DNA of 64,000 bases from Flammulina velutipes (taxonomy: Eukaryota; Basidiomycota; Agaricomycetes; Agaricales; Physalacriaceae): the NCBI GenBank assembly GCA_011800155.1, contig CM022371.1:3100001-3164000 (forward strand). Direction: 5' to 3'. Positions 35,301-47,867 of this stretch are shown here, one piece after another. The first letter of the stretch is position 1. The number at the start of each line of letters is the position of its first letter. A program made the translations under genes and the position numbers. The notes beneath the pieces are model-generated. The model did no database searches. It was not told the DNA's origin and was given only the letters and a program-made list of their open reading frames with translations.

Positions 35301-37737
35301 ATTCTTCCAATATTTGGTTTTGGTTCTTGGCAACGAGCACTAGCTGAGGGGCGATGAACTCCATAAACGGGCTGTAGAGTGGCCATGGTGTTGCTTTCTG
35401 GTGGTACTTTGTCAGACGAACGATCTGTAATCTCGTAATGAGTATCAGGCGCTGAATATGTGGAAACTTATTACCTGACACGCTGCCTGTGCTTTCAGAA
35501 CAGGACTCTGTCGTTTGAATTCGAGAATCAGAAAACCGAGAACACCACATAATATGGATGTATTTCCTGTACTGACGAGATCGTAAGTACGATAGTCAAA
35601 AGTACATCGGTCGCTTACTCTCCGGCAAGGCCAATGCTGAGCGTCAGAGTTTCTTTACAAGCGACCTTGAATGAGAAAGAGTCGGCCAGCTCCCTTATTC
35701 GGGAGAAGAGTGTGTCCAGTAGCACAGACGCGCCTGTTGATGCGCGTGAAACATAAACTATGATAGCCCGCAATGCTTCGCTATAAGATGCATCTCAATG
35801 GAGGTTTACCAGACACACAAATGAACTACGAACCCGGCGGCCAGCCGAACACCACGCTGTCTATCTCCCAGCCCGGAGAATACTGCCTGGAACACATCCG
35901 ATGTGTTTTCACAACCATCAAAAATATCCAGTGCGATGATCCTGGCAAGGCATTTGAAGGCTTGTTTCCGGACTTCGGTAGTCACAGCGTCCGTCGATCC
36001 ATCGAACATTGCCTCCACGAACGCTTGATACAGAGGCAAAGACGAGACTTGTCCTACACCACAGATTTGTTCGTTAGAGAGAATCTTCCGGGTCTTAGCT
36101 ATCATCTCCAAACGTTTCTCAGCAGGTTGTGAGGCGAGCCTACGAAATGATCAGTACCAGTGGTAATATGATCTAGAACCCCCACGCCATACCGAGCGAA
36201 TTTGGCGGTGGCATCGTCAAGGACTCTTTGTAGATATGCTTTATCTGAGATGTTCCCGTCATCTTCCATCCAGTTGATTTCCTCCGGAAAGAGTAAATCC
36301 TGGAGATCTTGCTTCAGAACGACACGCCAATGTTCCGGACGTTCAGCAGTCATAGAATCAGCTTGTAATAGGAGGCCGAGACGTTTATTCATGAGCTCTT
36401 GCATCGGTTGGGTTTTCGCGCCGAAATCGAGCTTGTAGACCAGACTCCTGGCCGCCTGGAGAGAACTAAGGCCGACCTGAGATACGAGAGCAAGCGTGAA
36501 TGAATATAAAAGTTCCTAAATTCAATTAGAACGATGACTACAACGATACGTGGATGGAATCAACATACATGGGTCGAGCTATTGCCATGCTCGTCGCCGA
36601 TAACGGAAAGTATACCCACAAGATCGGTGTCGACAGGGCAGACAAATGATCCTGACGTGAACGTCTCTTTTAGATAGAGTTCAATTTCCTCCCAGCCCGT
36701 GTTGGTGTTCGAAGACAGGCGATGGCGGAGAAGAATATAGTGCCAGTTGAAGATTGGTTGATGAAGGCCAGTGAGTTGGCGAAGGCCCTGTGATTGTCGA
36801 AGGACAGTCAACAATAGTCGCACACGGGGGGCTGGATCCAGAGGACACGCGGAGGACATAAGGCGTTCAAACAACAATGCTGCTAATTGGAAAAGTTGAA
36901 ATGCCAAATCGGATGTGAACCATTGCGCGGCAGGAGCGGGAGTCAAATATTCAATCCACAGCTGGAAAAGGAGACAAAGGAAGTTGTACGCCACATCTAC
37001 GTTTATGACTTGGACGGACAGTTGGATATCTTGTGACTACGAATGTCAGATGGGATTTGTAGGCAGCGTGATTGAATTACCAGAGGTGAAGTATCCATAT
37101 CAACAGAAACCTCTTTGGCGAATGTAAAGAACGCTGGGAAGGAGATGAAATTCTTGGGATCAAGAAGTCCTAGTATGGGACGTCAGACCTTTCTAAGCCT
37201 CGTCGTGGAGTACATACCTGATGCCGTTCGTAACGTCCCAGTAAACATATCTTTAAGAGTGCTGATCTGACCAACATCTGGAAGTTCTCCCGGAAATTGA
37301 CCCCCCAGTACTCGAATGAAGATGAGCGCGTTTTTGAAGACCTCGGCGTGTGCTCCGGTGGCTATTGCGCGTGTTTCTTCCTGTACACTGTCGACCCATG
37401 TACAAATGACAGCATCAAAGCCTAGCATTGCATGGAGCAAAGTACTAATGTCGCTTTCCGACAAATCAACGTTTGCTGGATTCCTCTTGACGATGTTGCC
37501 TAGTCCGCTAATCGCCCGCAAGGCCAGCCTCATAGCGGTGAGCCTGTCTCCTAGAGCTGCCCACGGTATACATCCACGAGGCTCAAAGTCTTTGAAACAG
37601 TATTGAGTGATGCGAATAACGTTGAGGACGACAGTATGATCGAGGTTTACATCGTCAGTCCGTTCGAGGAGTTGGAGGAGAATGTCGAAGCCATCGGAAG
37701 TCAAGGCAGACGGGCCTGCTTGTTCATTGGTCGACAT
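29376..37737 (-). CDS. ATR-type checkpoint kinase (Mec1/Rad3/UvsB family)
   Basis: A giant PI3K-related kinase that senses RPA-coated single-stranded DNA and triggers the replication checkpoint. The start is MSTNEQAGPSALTSDG at 37737 (an in-frame ATG at 37749 adds four residues). The N-terminal two thirds are HEAT-like helices over many exons. The FAT region lies at roughly 30.9-33.3 kb. The kinase domain shows ITIRGSNAQKYSFLVKPQDD with the ATP-binding lysine, DLRKDARLMDLNSLIN, the catalytic loop GDRHCENILMDL, and HVDFN in place of DFG, as in ATR-family kinases. The final exon is a complete FATC domain: NLSRMFVGWAAWV, stop at 29376. Length and order fit UvsB/Mec1 rather than ATM, TOR or SMG1. 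About 20 short introns; internal borders are approximate. It is divergent from SPT3, 131 bp between start codons. Confidence 0.9.
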
Positions 37738-37868
37738 CGTTTGCAGCAAACAAATGGGAGGACATGAAGGAAGGAGAAAACGGTTTCTTTCAAGATGGTA
37801 AGAGGTGAAAGAGACGCGTTGCTTGTCTTTGTTTACGTGACGCCTCTTGGCCTCTCCCTACATCCATC

Positions 37869-39140
37869 ATGCAAACAGTCAGGGAATATAAATACAGCCA
37901 GGAAATATCACAAATGGTCAGTTATAGCTCATCCAAATCTTCGAATGCTCATAATTCGCAGATGTTTGTTTTCGGGGAGGTCCAGGAGCCCAACAGTGAT
38001 ACTGTTAGCTTGGTCGAGGACATTGTCCGCGGTCAAATAATAGAACTCGTGAGTAACAAGGTAAGAACTACGTATCAAACCGTTTTAACTTCCATGTAGG
38101 TTGTCCAAGCACGAGCTCTGGCAATCAGAAGGGGCGCCCGTTACTTGTCAGCGGAGGATCTCATATTCTTAATCCGCCACGACCGAGGGAAGGTCAATCG
38201 ACTCAGGACTTTTCTATCATGGAAAGAAGTTAGAAAGCATGCCAAAGACTCCGGAGGCGATGGTGGAGGCGGAGTTGAAGTCGAGACATTAGAAGACGGC
38301 GCGGATGGTACGTTCTATATCCACCGTTCCCAGCCGCATTCGCTAAACATTTGGATAGACAAATTAACCGCCAAAGCGCAGAAAATAACTATCAAGCTGC
38401 CTTGGGAAATCATGACGGTCTATTCTGAAGTTCTAAAGCGAAGCGGACACGAATCGGACGGCGAAGAAGATGAGGATGACATTGAGGCACACGAGGCATC
38501 CATTCAACGTCTCAAAGTATGACATACAATATCTGTGCTATCTCACACTCATATCTTCGTCAGGAAGCAGACGATGCTACCCGTCAAATGACTAGGGAGG
38601 AATATACCCACTACTCCGACTGTCGTCAAGCGTCATTCACATACCGAAAAGGTATTCATTTCTCCTTCTGCGCAAAGTTATCAGCGTCCTAACTCTCTTC
38701 CAGCTAAACGTTTTAGGGAATTCTTGAACCTCCCCCCACATCTCGATCTCAAATCCAACGACGATACCGTCGATATTGTCGGCTTCCTTGCTTTTGAAAT
38801 GGTTCGCTCCCTCACTCTAGCAGGTCTTGCCGTCAAGAAGTCTCTGGAAGAGGCATATCTTCGCGACGAATACACGTCTCCCATCATGGGCAAACGGAAA
38901 GCTAATGTAACAGGCGGATCGGCAGAGAAGCGCAGACGAGAGGAATCACCAGAGCGTGATGAATACACATTGCCTGTTAACTCTCTCTTCCTCCCACCAC
39001 CAGAGGCACGGACAGCTATACAGCCTGAACATATTCAGGACGCTTTTTCTCGCATGCAAGGAAACTGGGCTCATAATCGTTCTGCGGGAATGAATAATTG
39101 GCGAGGAGGCTTGGTCCGGACTCGTGTGACTGTAATTTAA
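37869..39140 (+). CDS. SPT3: SAGA subunit SPT3
   Basis: A double-histone-fold subunit of SAGA that helps deliver TBP to promoters. Exon 1 (37869-37916) encodes MQTVREYKYSQEISQM and joins exon 2 at 37962 to give the family signature KYSQEISQM-MFVFGEVQEP. The first histone fold continues through VVQARALAIRRGARYLSAED, LIFLIRHDRGKVNRLRTFLS. The second contains PPHLDLKSNDDTVDIVGFLA and FEMVRSLTLAGLAVKKSLEE. Between them is an acidic insert. The protein ends RTRVTVI at 39140. Intron 1 is 45 nt, a multiple of three without a stop, so its retention would insert 15 residues into the signature helix. Transcribed divergently from ATR. Confidence 0.9.
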
Positions 39141-39286
39141 AGCATCTTTTTTTTCGCTACTCCTTGTCAAACGATACCCTGCATGTTCTACTAAGATTAT
39201 ATTCACTCGTCTATTGTATATTCCCAACGCGCGTGAACTATTCGTGAAAGACATGTTTGTGATTTTTCTACAAGTATGATGTAGGA

Positions 39287-40842
39287 TCAGAGCGAAGCAA
39301 AGTTCTCCTCCAATATCCGGATTTCTTCAAGAGGTCCATTAGGATCGCCCTCCTCTCCAATAATTTTCAAGATCTTCTTTGCCTCGTCGAGATACTTCCG
39401 GAATGTGACCACAGCACTTTCTGTGGGGATGAAGTTGAGGTCTCTAGGATCCTTGCCTGTCTCGTCCTTAACGATAGCATTCCACGTTGTCTTAGCTTGC
39501 TCCAAGCAGTGTAAACCTGATGAATATCAAGACTAGGAAGGCATCAGATGCAGAGAGCATACGAACCAAGCAAAGGGTATGTCGGTGGATAGATGAGCTT
39601 GTACACGTGCCAAATGAGTTCTCCTACAGATATGGCACGCTCAAGCGGCCCATCATGTGAACAGTCGCTGTATATCTTGGTGAACTTGGTGAGAAATTCT
39701 TCGCTGAAGATGAACTTGAGGGAACTCGGGAGTTGCTTTCTGCCCGTCCAAAGATCTTCGGCAGTACATGGTTGTATGTCGAGTATGGTGAGTAGATCCT
39801 TGAGCGTATCCGGTGGAGGTGGTGTGATGCTCGGAAGGTTAAAGCCGCCACCGATGGTCTGGAGGTATTTGCAAGACGGACATTCACACATGAATCCATA
39901 CGTGTATCCCAGGAGCGTTAGACGTTGCTCTACCAGCGCCGGGTCGATGTACGAGAGGAAGATCTAACCATTATTATGTGAGAATTAAGGTCAACAAACA
40001 GAGAGAAAAACGACCTCTTCGCCTTTTTTGATATCCGAAAGAGCTACGACCTCCATGCGCACAGGACGGCATTTGGTGATGATATACTTTGCAGCAGCAT
40101 TGGGAGCGCACGAGTGGTTGAAAACACGGCTCGCAAGCGGGTAGACACCGTGAGCAAAGGACTTGAAATGTGAATGCATGGCAAAGTTATTCCGCCCAAA
40201 ACGCGTATACATGTCTTCCTGGTGCTCTCGAGAGGGCGTGGCGCTGTTATGCAGGCGACACATTTCTACACCATTAGGAAGGTGGGCCTGGGGGTTCTTC
40301 ATCATCGTCGTGAACAGCTTGATCTCTGAGTGGGGATCGTCGATACCGTCGAACTTCCTGAGAGCAGCCATTTCGGCAATAAGGTGAGTAAGAAGGATCA
40401 TGTCCATCTTCAAGTGTTCCTCTAGGCTTTGAATTGCTCCGGAAGCCATCCATGCATTGAAAGTTTTACAGATTTTCTTGTGCTTGTATTGCCAGTCAGA
40501 GGTTTGGCCTTCGCGAACGCGTCAATATAGATGTTTTGATTGAAGGAGATGAAGAAACTGACAGGCTCTGTCACAGTAGTAATATGACGCGCAACCCTTG
40601 CAGCGAAGGACAGATTGCAATTGGGTATGACAAAAGTCGCAGCGTTTTCCTTTTTCGCTGAGCAAGAGCGCTGTCGCGCTGGGTTCTGAGGTCAAAATAA
40701 GACTCCCGGCTGCAATGTCATGCGTTGCTCTTGCTCTGTCGCGAATCACAGATGTGTTGGCATTCGGTTCAGAGACAAGACGAATGTTAGGTCCAGGATC
40801 GACGATAGCATAGACAAAGTTGTCTTCCGAGTCCTCGTGCAT
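39287..40842 (-). CDS. MYND-SET domain protein, SMYD-like lysine methyltransferase
   Basis: The start ATG is 40842 (MHEDSEDNFVYAIVDPGPNI). Residues about 35-60 begin the SET domain (ARATHDIAAGSLILTSEPSA). They are interrupted by a MYND-type zinc finger, CDFCHTQLQSVLRCKGC...YYCDRAC, then a spliced WQYKHKKICKTF. The SET core returns with SRVFNHSCAPNA, the NHS-C motif that binds S-adenosylmethionine, and DIKKGEE-IFLSYID. A post-SET cysteine cluster follows (GFMCECPSCK). The C-terminal part is helical and tetratricopeptide-like (KTTWNAIVKDETGKD ... EEIRILEENFASL). The split SET around a MYND finger defines the SMYD family. Substrate, histone or otherwise, cannot be predicted. Downstream and antisense to SPT3's 3' end, tail to tail. 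Confidence 0.85.
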
Positions 40843-40999
40843 AGCCGGTAGTGAGAGTAGTAGGATGCAGAGCACGATCACGTAATTTACAACAACTTTA
40901 TTGAGTACACAAAGTCGCGTCAAGTCCTGGCCAATACAACAAAAGAAAGCATGTAGTTGTGCATAAAGCAAATAGGTACAACTCGGCGTATGTAGATTT

Positions 41000-42764
41000 T
41001 TACTCTTCCTCCGGCAACACAGCCAATTCGTCTTCCCCATCCTCGTCGGCCGTAAAGGTGGACATAGGGACACTGTACAACCGGATAACGGGCTTGTTCG
41101 GGTCCTTGACGAGGACGTACTTCCCCTCGGGCATCTTCATGCACATATCGATAACGGTGCGAACAATCCCCCAGCCATTGGTGACGCTCACACCGAGTTG
41201 TGCCGCAAACTCACCGGGACGTACGCTCGCGGTGCTTAAGACAACGTGTCGCGTGTTATCGCGAGGGTTGGCACGAGAGACGTAGCCTAGTTTGAGTAGC
41301 TCCGAGCCCGCCAGAAGAGACTGAACAACCCATTTCGCTAGCTTGCACGAATTGTTCTTCATCTCCGTTGCAACAACCGCACCACGCTGGCTGTCGAGTT
41401 TAGTGCGCCAATCTGGTGCACCACCAGCTCCAGGCGCGCGAGGATCGAATTCGTTGAGCGCGCGGATCGTGACGAGACCCTTGGATTGGGGGATATAGGC
41501 ATCAGTTTCTGTGCGCACGCAAACACGGACATCGTCTTCTTCTGTGACACCTAGGTCGTAAACGCGGTATCGGTAAGCGCAACTTGCGAGTGGCTCATTC
41601 TCGTCTTCGCCTCCGTAGAAAGGATTAGGGTTCTGCATCTCCAATGGCTTCGCGCCAGTCTCTAGTACGCTCTGGAACCCGAAGTTCTGGTTGATATAGG
41701 TGGCCTCCAGAGAAAGGTTGGTGAGACTGTTGATGGTCTCTCCAGGTAAGGGTGGGTCGGACGCGTTCTCGTTGACAGTTGTAGAGTCGAATGGACCGCC
41801 GTCACGCTTATCCAGGTACAATGCGTTCGCAGTCCTTGTGATAACGATATCCCAAGGATACACGGAGCGAGGAGCTGTCATAAGAACGGAGAGAATTGCA
41901 TCTGTGGTGTAGACTGTGGCAACGTTTTGCTGTACAAGCGAGGCGATCACTGGGTCATCTGAGGTTGTGGGGTTGTATTTAAGACGGTCGACAAGTTGTA
42001 GCGGCTTTTCGGTTTTTGTGGTTATACGATCGTAAGTTTTGTCATAGGCGTATAAGCGGCCATAAGTCGACCTGTGTTTTGCTCAGTACAAACAAACGGT
42101 AAAGAAAATCCAAAACATACAGATCTTCTGGCTCCTCGACCTGCAGGCGCAGTTTAGCCAGTCTGTGAAACTCGACTTCCTCGAGCATATTCCAGGCTGG
42201 CGAAATGACAACACTGGCCTCTCGGGCACGAGAGTTCTGTTACGAATATCAGTCTAAATACAAGGAGATGAAAAGGAAATTACGGACTTTATCCCAATCT
42301 CTCCATCCTCGGCGCTGTCCTCCTCCTCTCTGGTTTCCGCCACCCCGTCCTCCTTGTCCTCCTTGACCGCCAAAGCCTTGTCTGCCACCGAAGTTACCAC
42401 CACGGCCTCCTTGGCCCATTCCCCGTCCTCGTCCACCGCCGGGACCACCTCTCCGTACTTGTGTAGCGTTTCTGCCAGTATTATCCACCACGCTGAAGCT
42501 AGCCTCGTCCTCGACGTGGAAGTATGCAAATGAACCAGTTCCACTGCCATATACTTCTTTCCTTCCAGCACCGCGGGGAGCGCCATCTGGGTATGTCGAT
42601 GTAGACGTCGACATTGCCGTGTTATTCCAGTCTGCGAATCGACCAAGCTTGTCACTTTTGCTGTATGGCGCGTAGGGGATGGAAGAGGGAGACGGGAGGG
42701 TGCTGGGAGGTCCCCATGGTGCGTCTGGCGCGTCGTTAATCGGTGGTAGGACGAAAGAAGACAT
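41000..42764 (-). CDS. Translation initiation factor eIF3 subunit d
   Basis: The cap-binding subunit of eIF3. It begins MSSFVLPPINDAPDAPWGPP at 42764, followed by YAPYSKSDKLGRFADWN, both typical of eIF3d. A long glycine/arginine-rich insert (about residues 105-155, many RGG/GGQGG) precedes RGWRDWDK. An intron joins this to NSRAREASVVISPAWNMLEE, then EVEFHRLAKLRLQVEEPEDL. The large cap-binding domain spans STYGRLYAYDKTYDRITTKT, DAILSVLMTAPRSVYPWDIV, TRTANALYLDKRDGGPFD and ends in the conserved GWGIVRTVIDMCMKMPEGKY, with an acidic tail EDELAVLPEEE. The protein is complete. S. cerevisiae lacks this subunit, while S. pombe has it as Moe1. Confidence 0.93.
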
Positions 42765-45700
42765 CGTCCTGTTGGTTTCTTATGAGCAAAGCGCACAAGC
42801 AGTCGTAAATCAGCAAAGTAGATGGATGTGATGTGATGGATTTTTTAGACGTGGGAAGTATTGCGTAAGCGGCTTCGTCGGCTAGTGCGCCACATCGCTG
42901 GATGAAAGAATGAATACTCAGTACTCCAAGGCGGGAACAGTACCTGCTTTGAGATGAATCCAAAGTTTCAACGCCCCTTCATATTTACGGCGTTACATCT
43001 CGTATCAGTCATCTTGAGCTTTACTTAAGTCTACCTTGAGTTTATCAGCTTACAAGATGCCGAATGTGCGGACCGTAATGTTCATTCTGAAGGCCAGAAA
43101 ACGAGGTGGGTTTCACTGGACGCTTCTATCATTCTCGATGCTCGAATATCTCGAGTCGGTACTAGGAAACTGGGGCATGAGCAATGGGACCATGATAATC
43201 ATGATATTGTTATCATTCAGCAGCAAAGAGCAAGGACCCCGTCATAATGGACACATTCTCCCCGAGCGTCTGCTGCAACGATATATGTTCAACTGTAAAT
43301 CAATCTCAGACCCGCAGTAATAATCTTGAATGAACGTGGCTGATACCTCCAGGTAGCGCGATCCCGCGCCAAAGACAAGCTTCTTTGACTTGTAATCAGT
43401 TTCAAACCGTAGGGCGGTTATACTACTCGCCTTCCGTGCCATATCCATAGACAGTTAAGAAGAGTACGAAGCTGAATAGTACGACGCGGGGATTGATGAA
43501 TCATTGGTTTCACTCCAGTTTCACTGATTACACTGCTATTATCTAAATCGAAGAAATGTCCATACAATATTTCACAACATCCTCAAGGAGATAACATGCT
43601 TACGAGCTCTTGAATCTCGTCTCAATAGCTCCAATTTCTCTCGACAGTAACAGCATCTGGCTACGCCACGCGTGGGAATAATCCATATCTCAACTTCATC
43701 CCATCATCATCGACTTCTGAAGTGCTAAGTAAACACAATCAAAAGCCGTGACGCTCATCTCGTCTCGCTGTCTTAATCACTCTAGGATTCACACTACTCT
43801 CACCCGGGGCTTTCTTTCGGCAAGATGGGCTATGTATATCCCAGAGGCCGACTCGTGCTGGGATTCAAGAGGGTAAATCCTCCGAACAAGGTGAAGATCC
43901 CCGCCGGGCTGTGCCCCGCGTCTGTAAAACTTGCGGCAATCCTGATTCTTCCCAGCTAGACTGGACCCGTACTACTACGTGTTCCCGAATGTGACTTGAA
44001 CAGCTTTTCGTCAACTTACTCCATCCGCGACGAGTTTCGTGCTATGTAAAGCCTTCGTTTTCCCACAACTCTGACAGTGGTGATTCTAACCACTCACGAA
44101 GGCCCCCAATCTAATCGAGCGCCTAGTTTCACGATGACTCAGACCTCAAGGCATTGAATCCGACATCATCTGATAATGCGATCTGTCGTGGACTTATCCT
44201 GTGCATGTCGTGGTAGCTCGTTGGAATGCTGGGGGGCCAGTAAAGCGGGCAGACATAAGTTAGTATCTGATCTACCATTCGACTCTCGAGTTTCATTTGA
44301 CCTTGCGGGGGACCAATACGCTTGTTGGCCGACCATCGCCACCTCCGCCTACTCTGGAGGTAGTAATATTATACTCCACCTGGTAATTTCCTCATACAGC
44401 CTTCTTGGTGCGTTCCCTTGTTTTCCCTCGGGGCTTATCTCCTCCGGCATGTGGGCGTCTATTCCCCAGGTCTCGTGGCGAGCGTGTCTACCCTTCCTTG
44501 CCTCGCCTCGTGTCCTCATCGGACCTTGTGTCTCCAGGCATCTCCTCAACTGGCTATGTTGCGTTCTTTTGCTTCCTTCCAAGTATGGTCGACTTCCATT
44601 GTCTCTAATGTCTCGTACCTGGGGGAACCTCTCACGATCGTTTAGGTCTTTGTTCTTGAAATTACAATTCCTTTGTCCACCTCGTTATCCATTGGGCTAG
44701 TCTTATTGTGGGCAGCTCGTCCACACAAAGGGAAACGGAAAATTACACGGGGAATTGTGGGTCCAGCAAGCCTGATCTTTTTGTTCATGGGCTCTACTTA
44801 CGTTCGGGGGTCCGTTTCTTTATTGCGATTACGGCTTAACGACATTTGTTAATGTCATTTCACCACGATATCGATAACAAGTCGGTCGTCAACTTCTCCG
44901 AGCCCTCCGACCGCCGTTGCCACTTTTCCATTGGCAATTGCCGTTGTCGCTTGGGAGAATGGAAGGTGTTCTATCGGTGGGGACTCTTCGGCGACGTAGC
45001 CATATAGTCTGGGCCATGTCATATCTCTTGAAGGAACGTCATAGTACGCGTCCTGTGAGTATGTGAAGCGCTTACTGCGCGACAGCGAGCTTTCCGGGCT
45101 GCGAGATTGCGAGTATTCATAAACAACTGTCGATATACCTCCGATGATAATTTGGATCCGTTCATTATACGTCCGTTGATGATCAAGAGTCTGAGGTTGC
45201 GTATGTAGACCAACACGAGGATATCAAGCTCATCATCTTTCCTAATCCAGCACGAAAATCATTGATGATCTTGGGTATGACGGCTCACTGACCACCACAG
45301 GGATTCGTATGTAGGTGAATGAGCGATGTGTGGCGTACAAGGTAATTCCCTCAAGGATTGGGACCTGGAGGGTAGTCACGTAAAGCGCCTGCCTCGTACC
45401 CGTCGGCCATGCAGGGGCCCACCATTTCACGAAAAGGCCAGATTCGTATGGTACTTCTTTCTCGCTGCGCCGAGTATCAATGGGATGAGATTAAGCTGCA
45501 CCGCGGACAGTGACAAGGACACATACACGTTACCCTGCTAAGGAACAGTCCCCCGGCCAGGGGTCTTGGGAGAGGAGCGAGAGGTGGCGTCGGTCAAACA
45601 TGGTAGTGGCGCCATACTCGTCACTCAAGGTAACAACTCCTCAAGTGGCGAAAGTCAAATTCAAGGCTCCTGATCACGCGAAAATTGTCACAGAAAAATG

Positions 45701-45961
45701 CCTATGCATTATCGCCATTTTGGTTTAGTAGTACAACTACAAACAGTACACGGAAGTCGGAGGGGAATCTACGCCAATAAATATGTATGGACAGCTGAAT
45801 AAGTAGTACAGGGTTCCGCGCTTCACGTTCGTAATAAACATACACACAATGTGAATCAAGAAAGACCAACGAGAAGCCAGGAGAGCGACAGGAACGAGGG
45901 TGGCGAAAATGAGAGGGACGATAAATAGACGACATAAGTAAATGGGAAACCAGCGACGCGC
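42765..45961. other. 3.2-kb gap with no recognisable gene
   Basis: Between the eIF3d start and the 3' end of the GATA factor I see no gene I can support. The longest frame (44176-44700, 174 codons, plus strand) is open in neighbouring frames too over 44350-44650, is rich in Cys/Ser/Leu, and has no family match, so I regard it as chance. The part next to 42764 presumably holds the eIF3d promoter, and the part near 45900 the GATA 3' UTR. No clear inverted repeats or RNA genes were noticed. Confidence 0.5.
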
Positions 45962-47038
45962 TTAGTATGAACACGCCTGCTGGAATGGTGCTACCGGTAG
46001 CCGAATGGGCGGCGGTGACGCCGATGGTGAGTGCGGCAGCGGTAGGGTATGAGAATACGGTGACGGCGAAGGGTATGAAGATGAAGAAGACGAAGAATTG
46101 CCGGAGTAGAGAGATACTAGAGGGGGGAAAGGCAATTAGGCTTTAGATTAGATGAATAGAAGACGAGGAGACTTACGCGAATCATCCCAGTCCTTGCTAT
46201 CTGGACTCCGACTGCTGTGCTTGAGGCCCAAACCCTTCATAGGGAGGGCTTTCTTGGAGATGCCACCAGACGCTTTACGCGTCTTGTTCCCTGCTCGCAG
46301 CTCGTCGAAGCGAAGGGGTCTCGGACGCAAGTGGGTGCGCTCGTAGAGGCCACACTTGTTGCAAACGATTTTGCCGGGGTTGAGCGTGCTGCGACGCCAC
46401 GAAGGAGGCTCGGTGGTATGGCAGTTGAAGCAACGGCGTCGCAAGTACTGAGTTTCTTTTGAAGCAGCATCATCCGTGTGTTGGACGGGGAGGCCAGTAT
46501 GAGGAGAAAGAGTGTATGCTGGAGGCTGGGGAGCGTAGTAGGGAGTGGGAGGAAGAGGAAGGAAGTGCTGGTGGGGATGCGCGTGATGGTGTGGCGGCGA
46601 GGGAAGGAGGGTATGATGGTGTGGCGGTGAGTGGGAGTGGGAGGGCACGAGCGGAGGCTCGATCGAATGCTCCTCTAGTTTAACGTCCGAGTAATAGGAA
46701 GGCACGTGATGGTGTTGTTGGTGGTGGTGCTGTAGGTGGTGCTGTTGTTGTTGTTGGTGGTGGGGATGGTGGTGGTGAGGCCTCTCGTCGTAGAGTTCCT
46801 GTAAAAGACTGCCCGAGTATGGCGGACTGCCTCCAACGCTGCTGCCAGATGAGTAGGGCTGGTAGCCGTACGCGTCGTCGTTTCGTGGCGCTTCAAACAT
46901 CAGGCTAGAGTCCATTATTGTAGAGGAATTGGTGGCGAGGTTGTTCTCAGTTACCAGTTCTCCAGGAGGGATACTTAAACGATTTGTTGTACCCGACGCC
47001 GAAAGGGGATCAAGCCATATCCACAACGCGTGCTCCAT
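45962..47038 (-). CDS. GATA-type zinc finger transcription factor
   Basis: Two exons, 47038-46177 and 46116-45962, give 1017 nt (338 aa). The N-terminus is MEHALWIWLDPLSASG. The middle is low complexity, rich in His, Gln and Pro (about 46550-46800), with CAC/CAG-type repeats. The single finger is CFNC, 19 residues, CNKC, followed by GLYERTHLRPRPLRFDELR, a basic DNA-binding tail typical of one fungal GATA subclass. The spliced second exon adds a Ser/Pro-rich end (YSGNSSSSSSSYPSPSPYS ... QQACSY). If the intron is ignored, the frame ends early at SRKSPRLLFI. A non-ATG extension upstream of 47038 is open and may indicate an upstream exon. The target pathway is unknown. Confidence 0.83.
46690..46790. 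repeat. GGTGGT/GTTGTT low-complexity tract within the GATA gene
   Basis: A run of GGTGGTG and TTGTTGTTG units on the plus strand encodes the poly-His/Gln block of the GATA factor on the minus strand. Such tracts commonly vary in length between strains. Confidence 0.8.
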
Positions 47039-47213
47039 CGAGATGGATCTCACCGTTCAGCTGGGTCGAGCAGGGACCCCGAAACCTCACGCATGTTCCC
47101 ACCGCACAAGTCCGAACTCCAATAACAAACAAGGGGCCAGGGTCATACACTTGCCAGGGTGTACTTACGTATTCAATTTTATAGTTAATTTCTCAATTAA
47201 ATAATCGACTTAG

Positions 47214-47867
47214 TTATTGCGACTCGGCCCGCTGACCGTCAGTGCCACTACTGGCAGTGGGAAGCGCTGCCCGCGCGCGACGCACACCACCGCCGCTCCT
47301 CCCAAATACCTCTTCAATCCATCGCCCTGCCCGCTGCCCGCCTCGGATGCGAAATCCCTTCACCCCTCCGACGTCAGATGTCCATATCATCCCTCCGAGC
47401 ACTCCAAGTCCGCCCCATACACTTGCTCCGTTGGCAAACACAAACAGAAATACCAACAGTATCCCTTTCGTCATCCACCCTTCTCCTAATGGTATCCCAA
47501 ATATTCGAAAGTGGTAGGCAGACGGCACCAACGAAGTATGAATCACAGCCAGGGCGCTCGTAATTCCTATTGGCCCAAGGATCCAGCCGAGTGCAACCAG
47601 CGATACGAACTTGTGGCCCCCCATTCGGCGCTCCAACGGTGGCGCCATCTTGTGCAGCAATAGGAAGAGTAGCATCAACGTCGGCGTAGACGGCGCGTAC
47701 AGGGTATGTGTTAATAGTCTCCAAGGCTGTTGGCTTAATCGCGTCAATATTTGCGACGACGGTATATTCACGTAGACATCAAGGTCGAACAGCGATACGA
47801 CGAGTGTGCACGTCCCGTAAAGCACCAAAAGAGCTTTGCTCACTGGCGCGTGTTCAAACGATGACAT
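47214..47867 (-). CDS. UBAC2-like rhomboid pseudoprotease
   Basis: A single-exon gene of about 218 codons. I choose the ATG at 47867 (MSSFEHAPVSKALLVLYGTC), because the 26 codons upstream look non-coding. The protein has several membrane segments: ALLVLYGTCTLVVSLF, LMLLFLLLHKMAPPLERRMG, VSLVALGWILGPIGITSALA and GILLVFLFVFANGASVWGGL. The order 'PVSK ... QQPWRLLTH ... PPLERRMGGHKF' and later SAYHFRIFGI matches UBAC2/Dsc2-type rhomboid-fold proteins, which lack the Ser-His dyad and act in ER-associated degradation or Golgi Dsc ubiquitin ligase complexes. No C-terminal UBA domain is visible; the end is basic and disordered. The stop is at 47214, 176 bp upstream of the GATA factor start. Confidence 0.62.
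   Translation of the reverse strand: MSSFEHAPVSKALLVLYGTCTLVVSLFDLDVYVNIPSSQILTRLSQQPWRLLTHTLYAPSTPTLMLLFLLLHKMAPPLERRMGGHKFVSLVALGWILGPIGITSALAVIHTSLVPSAYHFRIFGIPLGEGWMTKGILLVFLFVFANGASVWGGLGVLGGMIWTSDVGGVKGFRIRGGQRAGRWIEEVFGRSGGGVRRARAALPTASSGTDGQRAESQ

Noticed and set aside
44205..44300. Possible tRNA start (TAGCTCGTTGG) with CATTCGACTC downstream
   Set aside because: No paired T stem or acceptor stem; the A-box match is one base short.
44176..44700. 174-codon plus-strand frame
   Set aside because: Adjacent frames are open too, composition is Cys/Ser/Leu-rich, with no family signal or splice logic.
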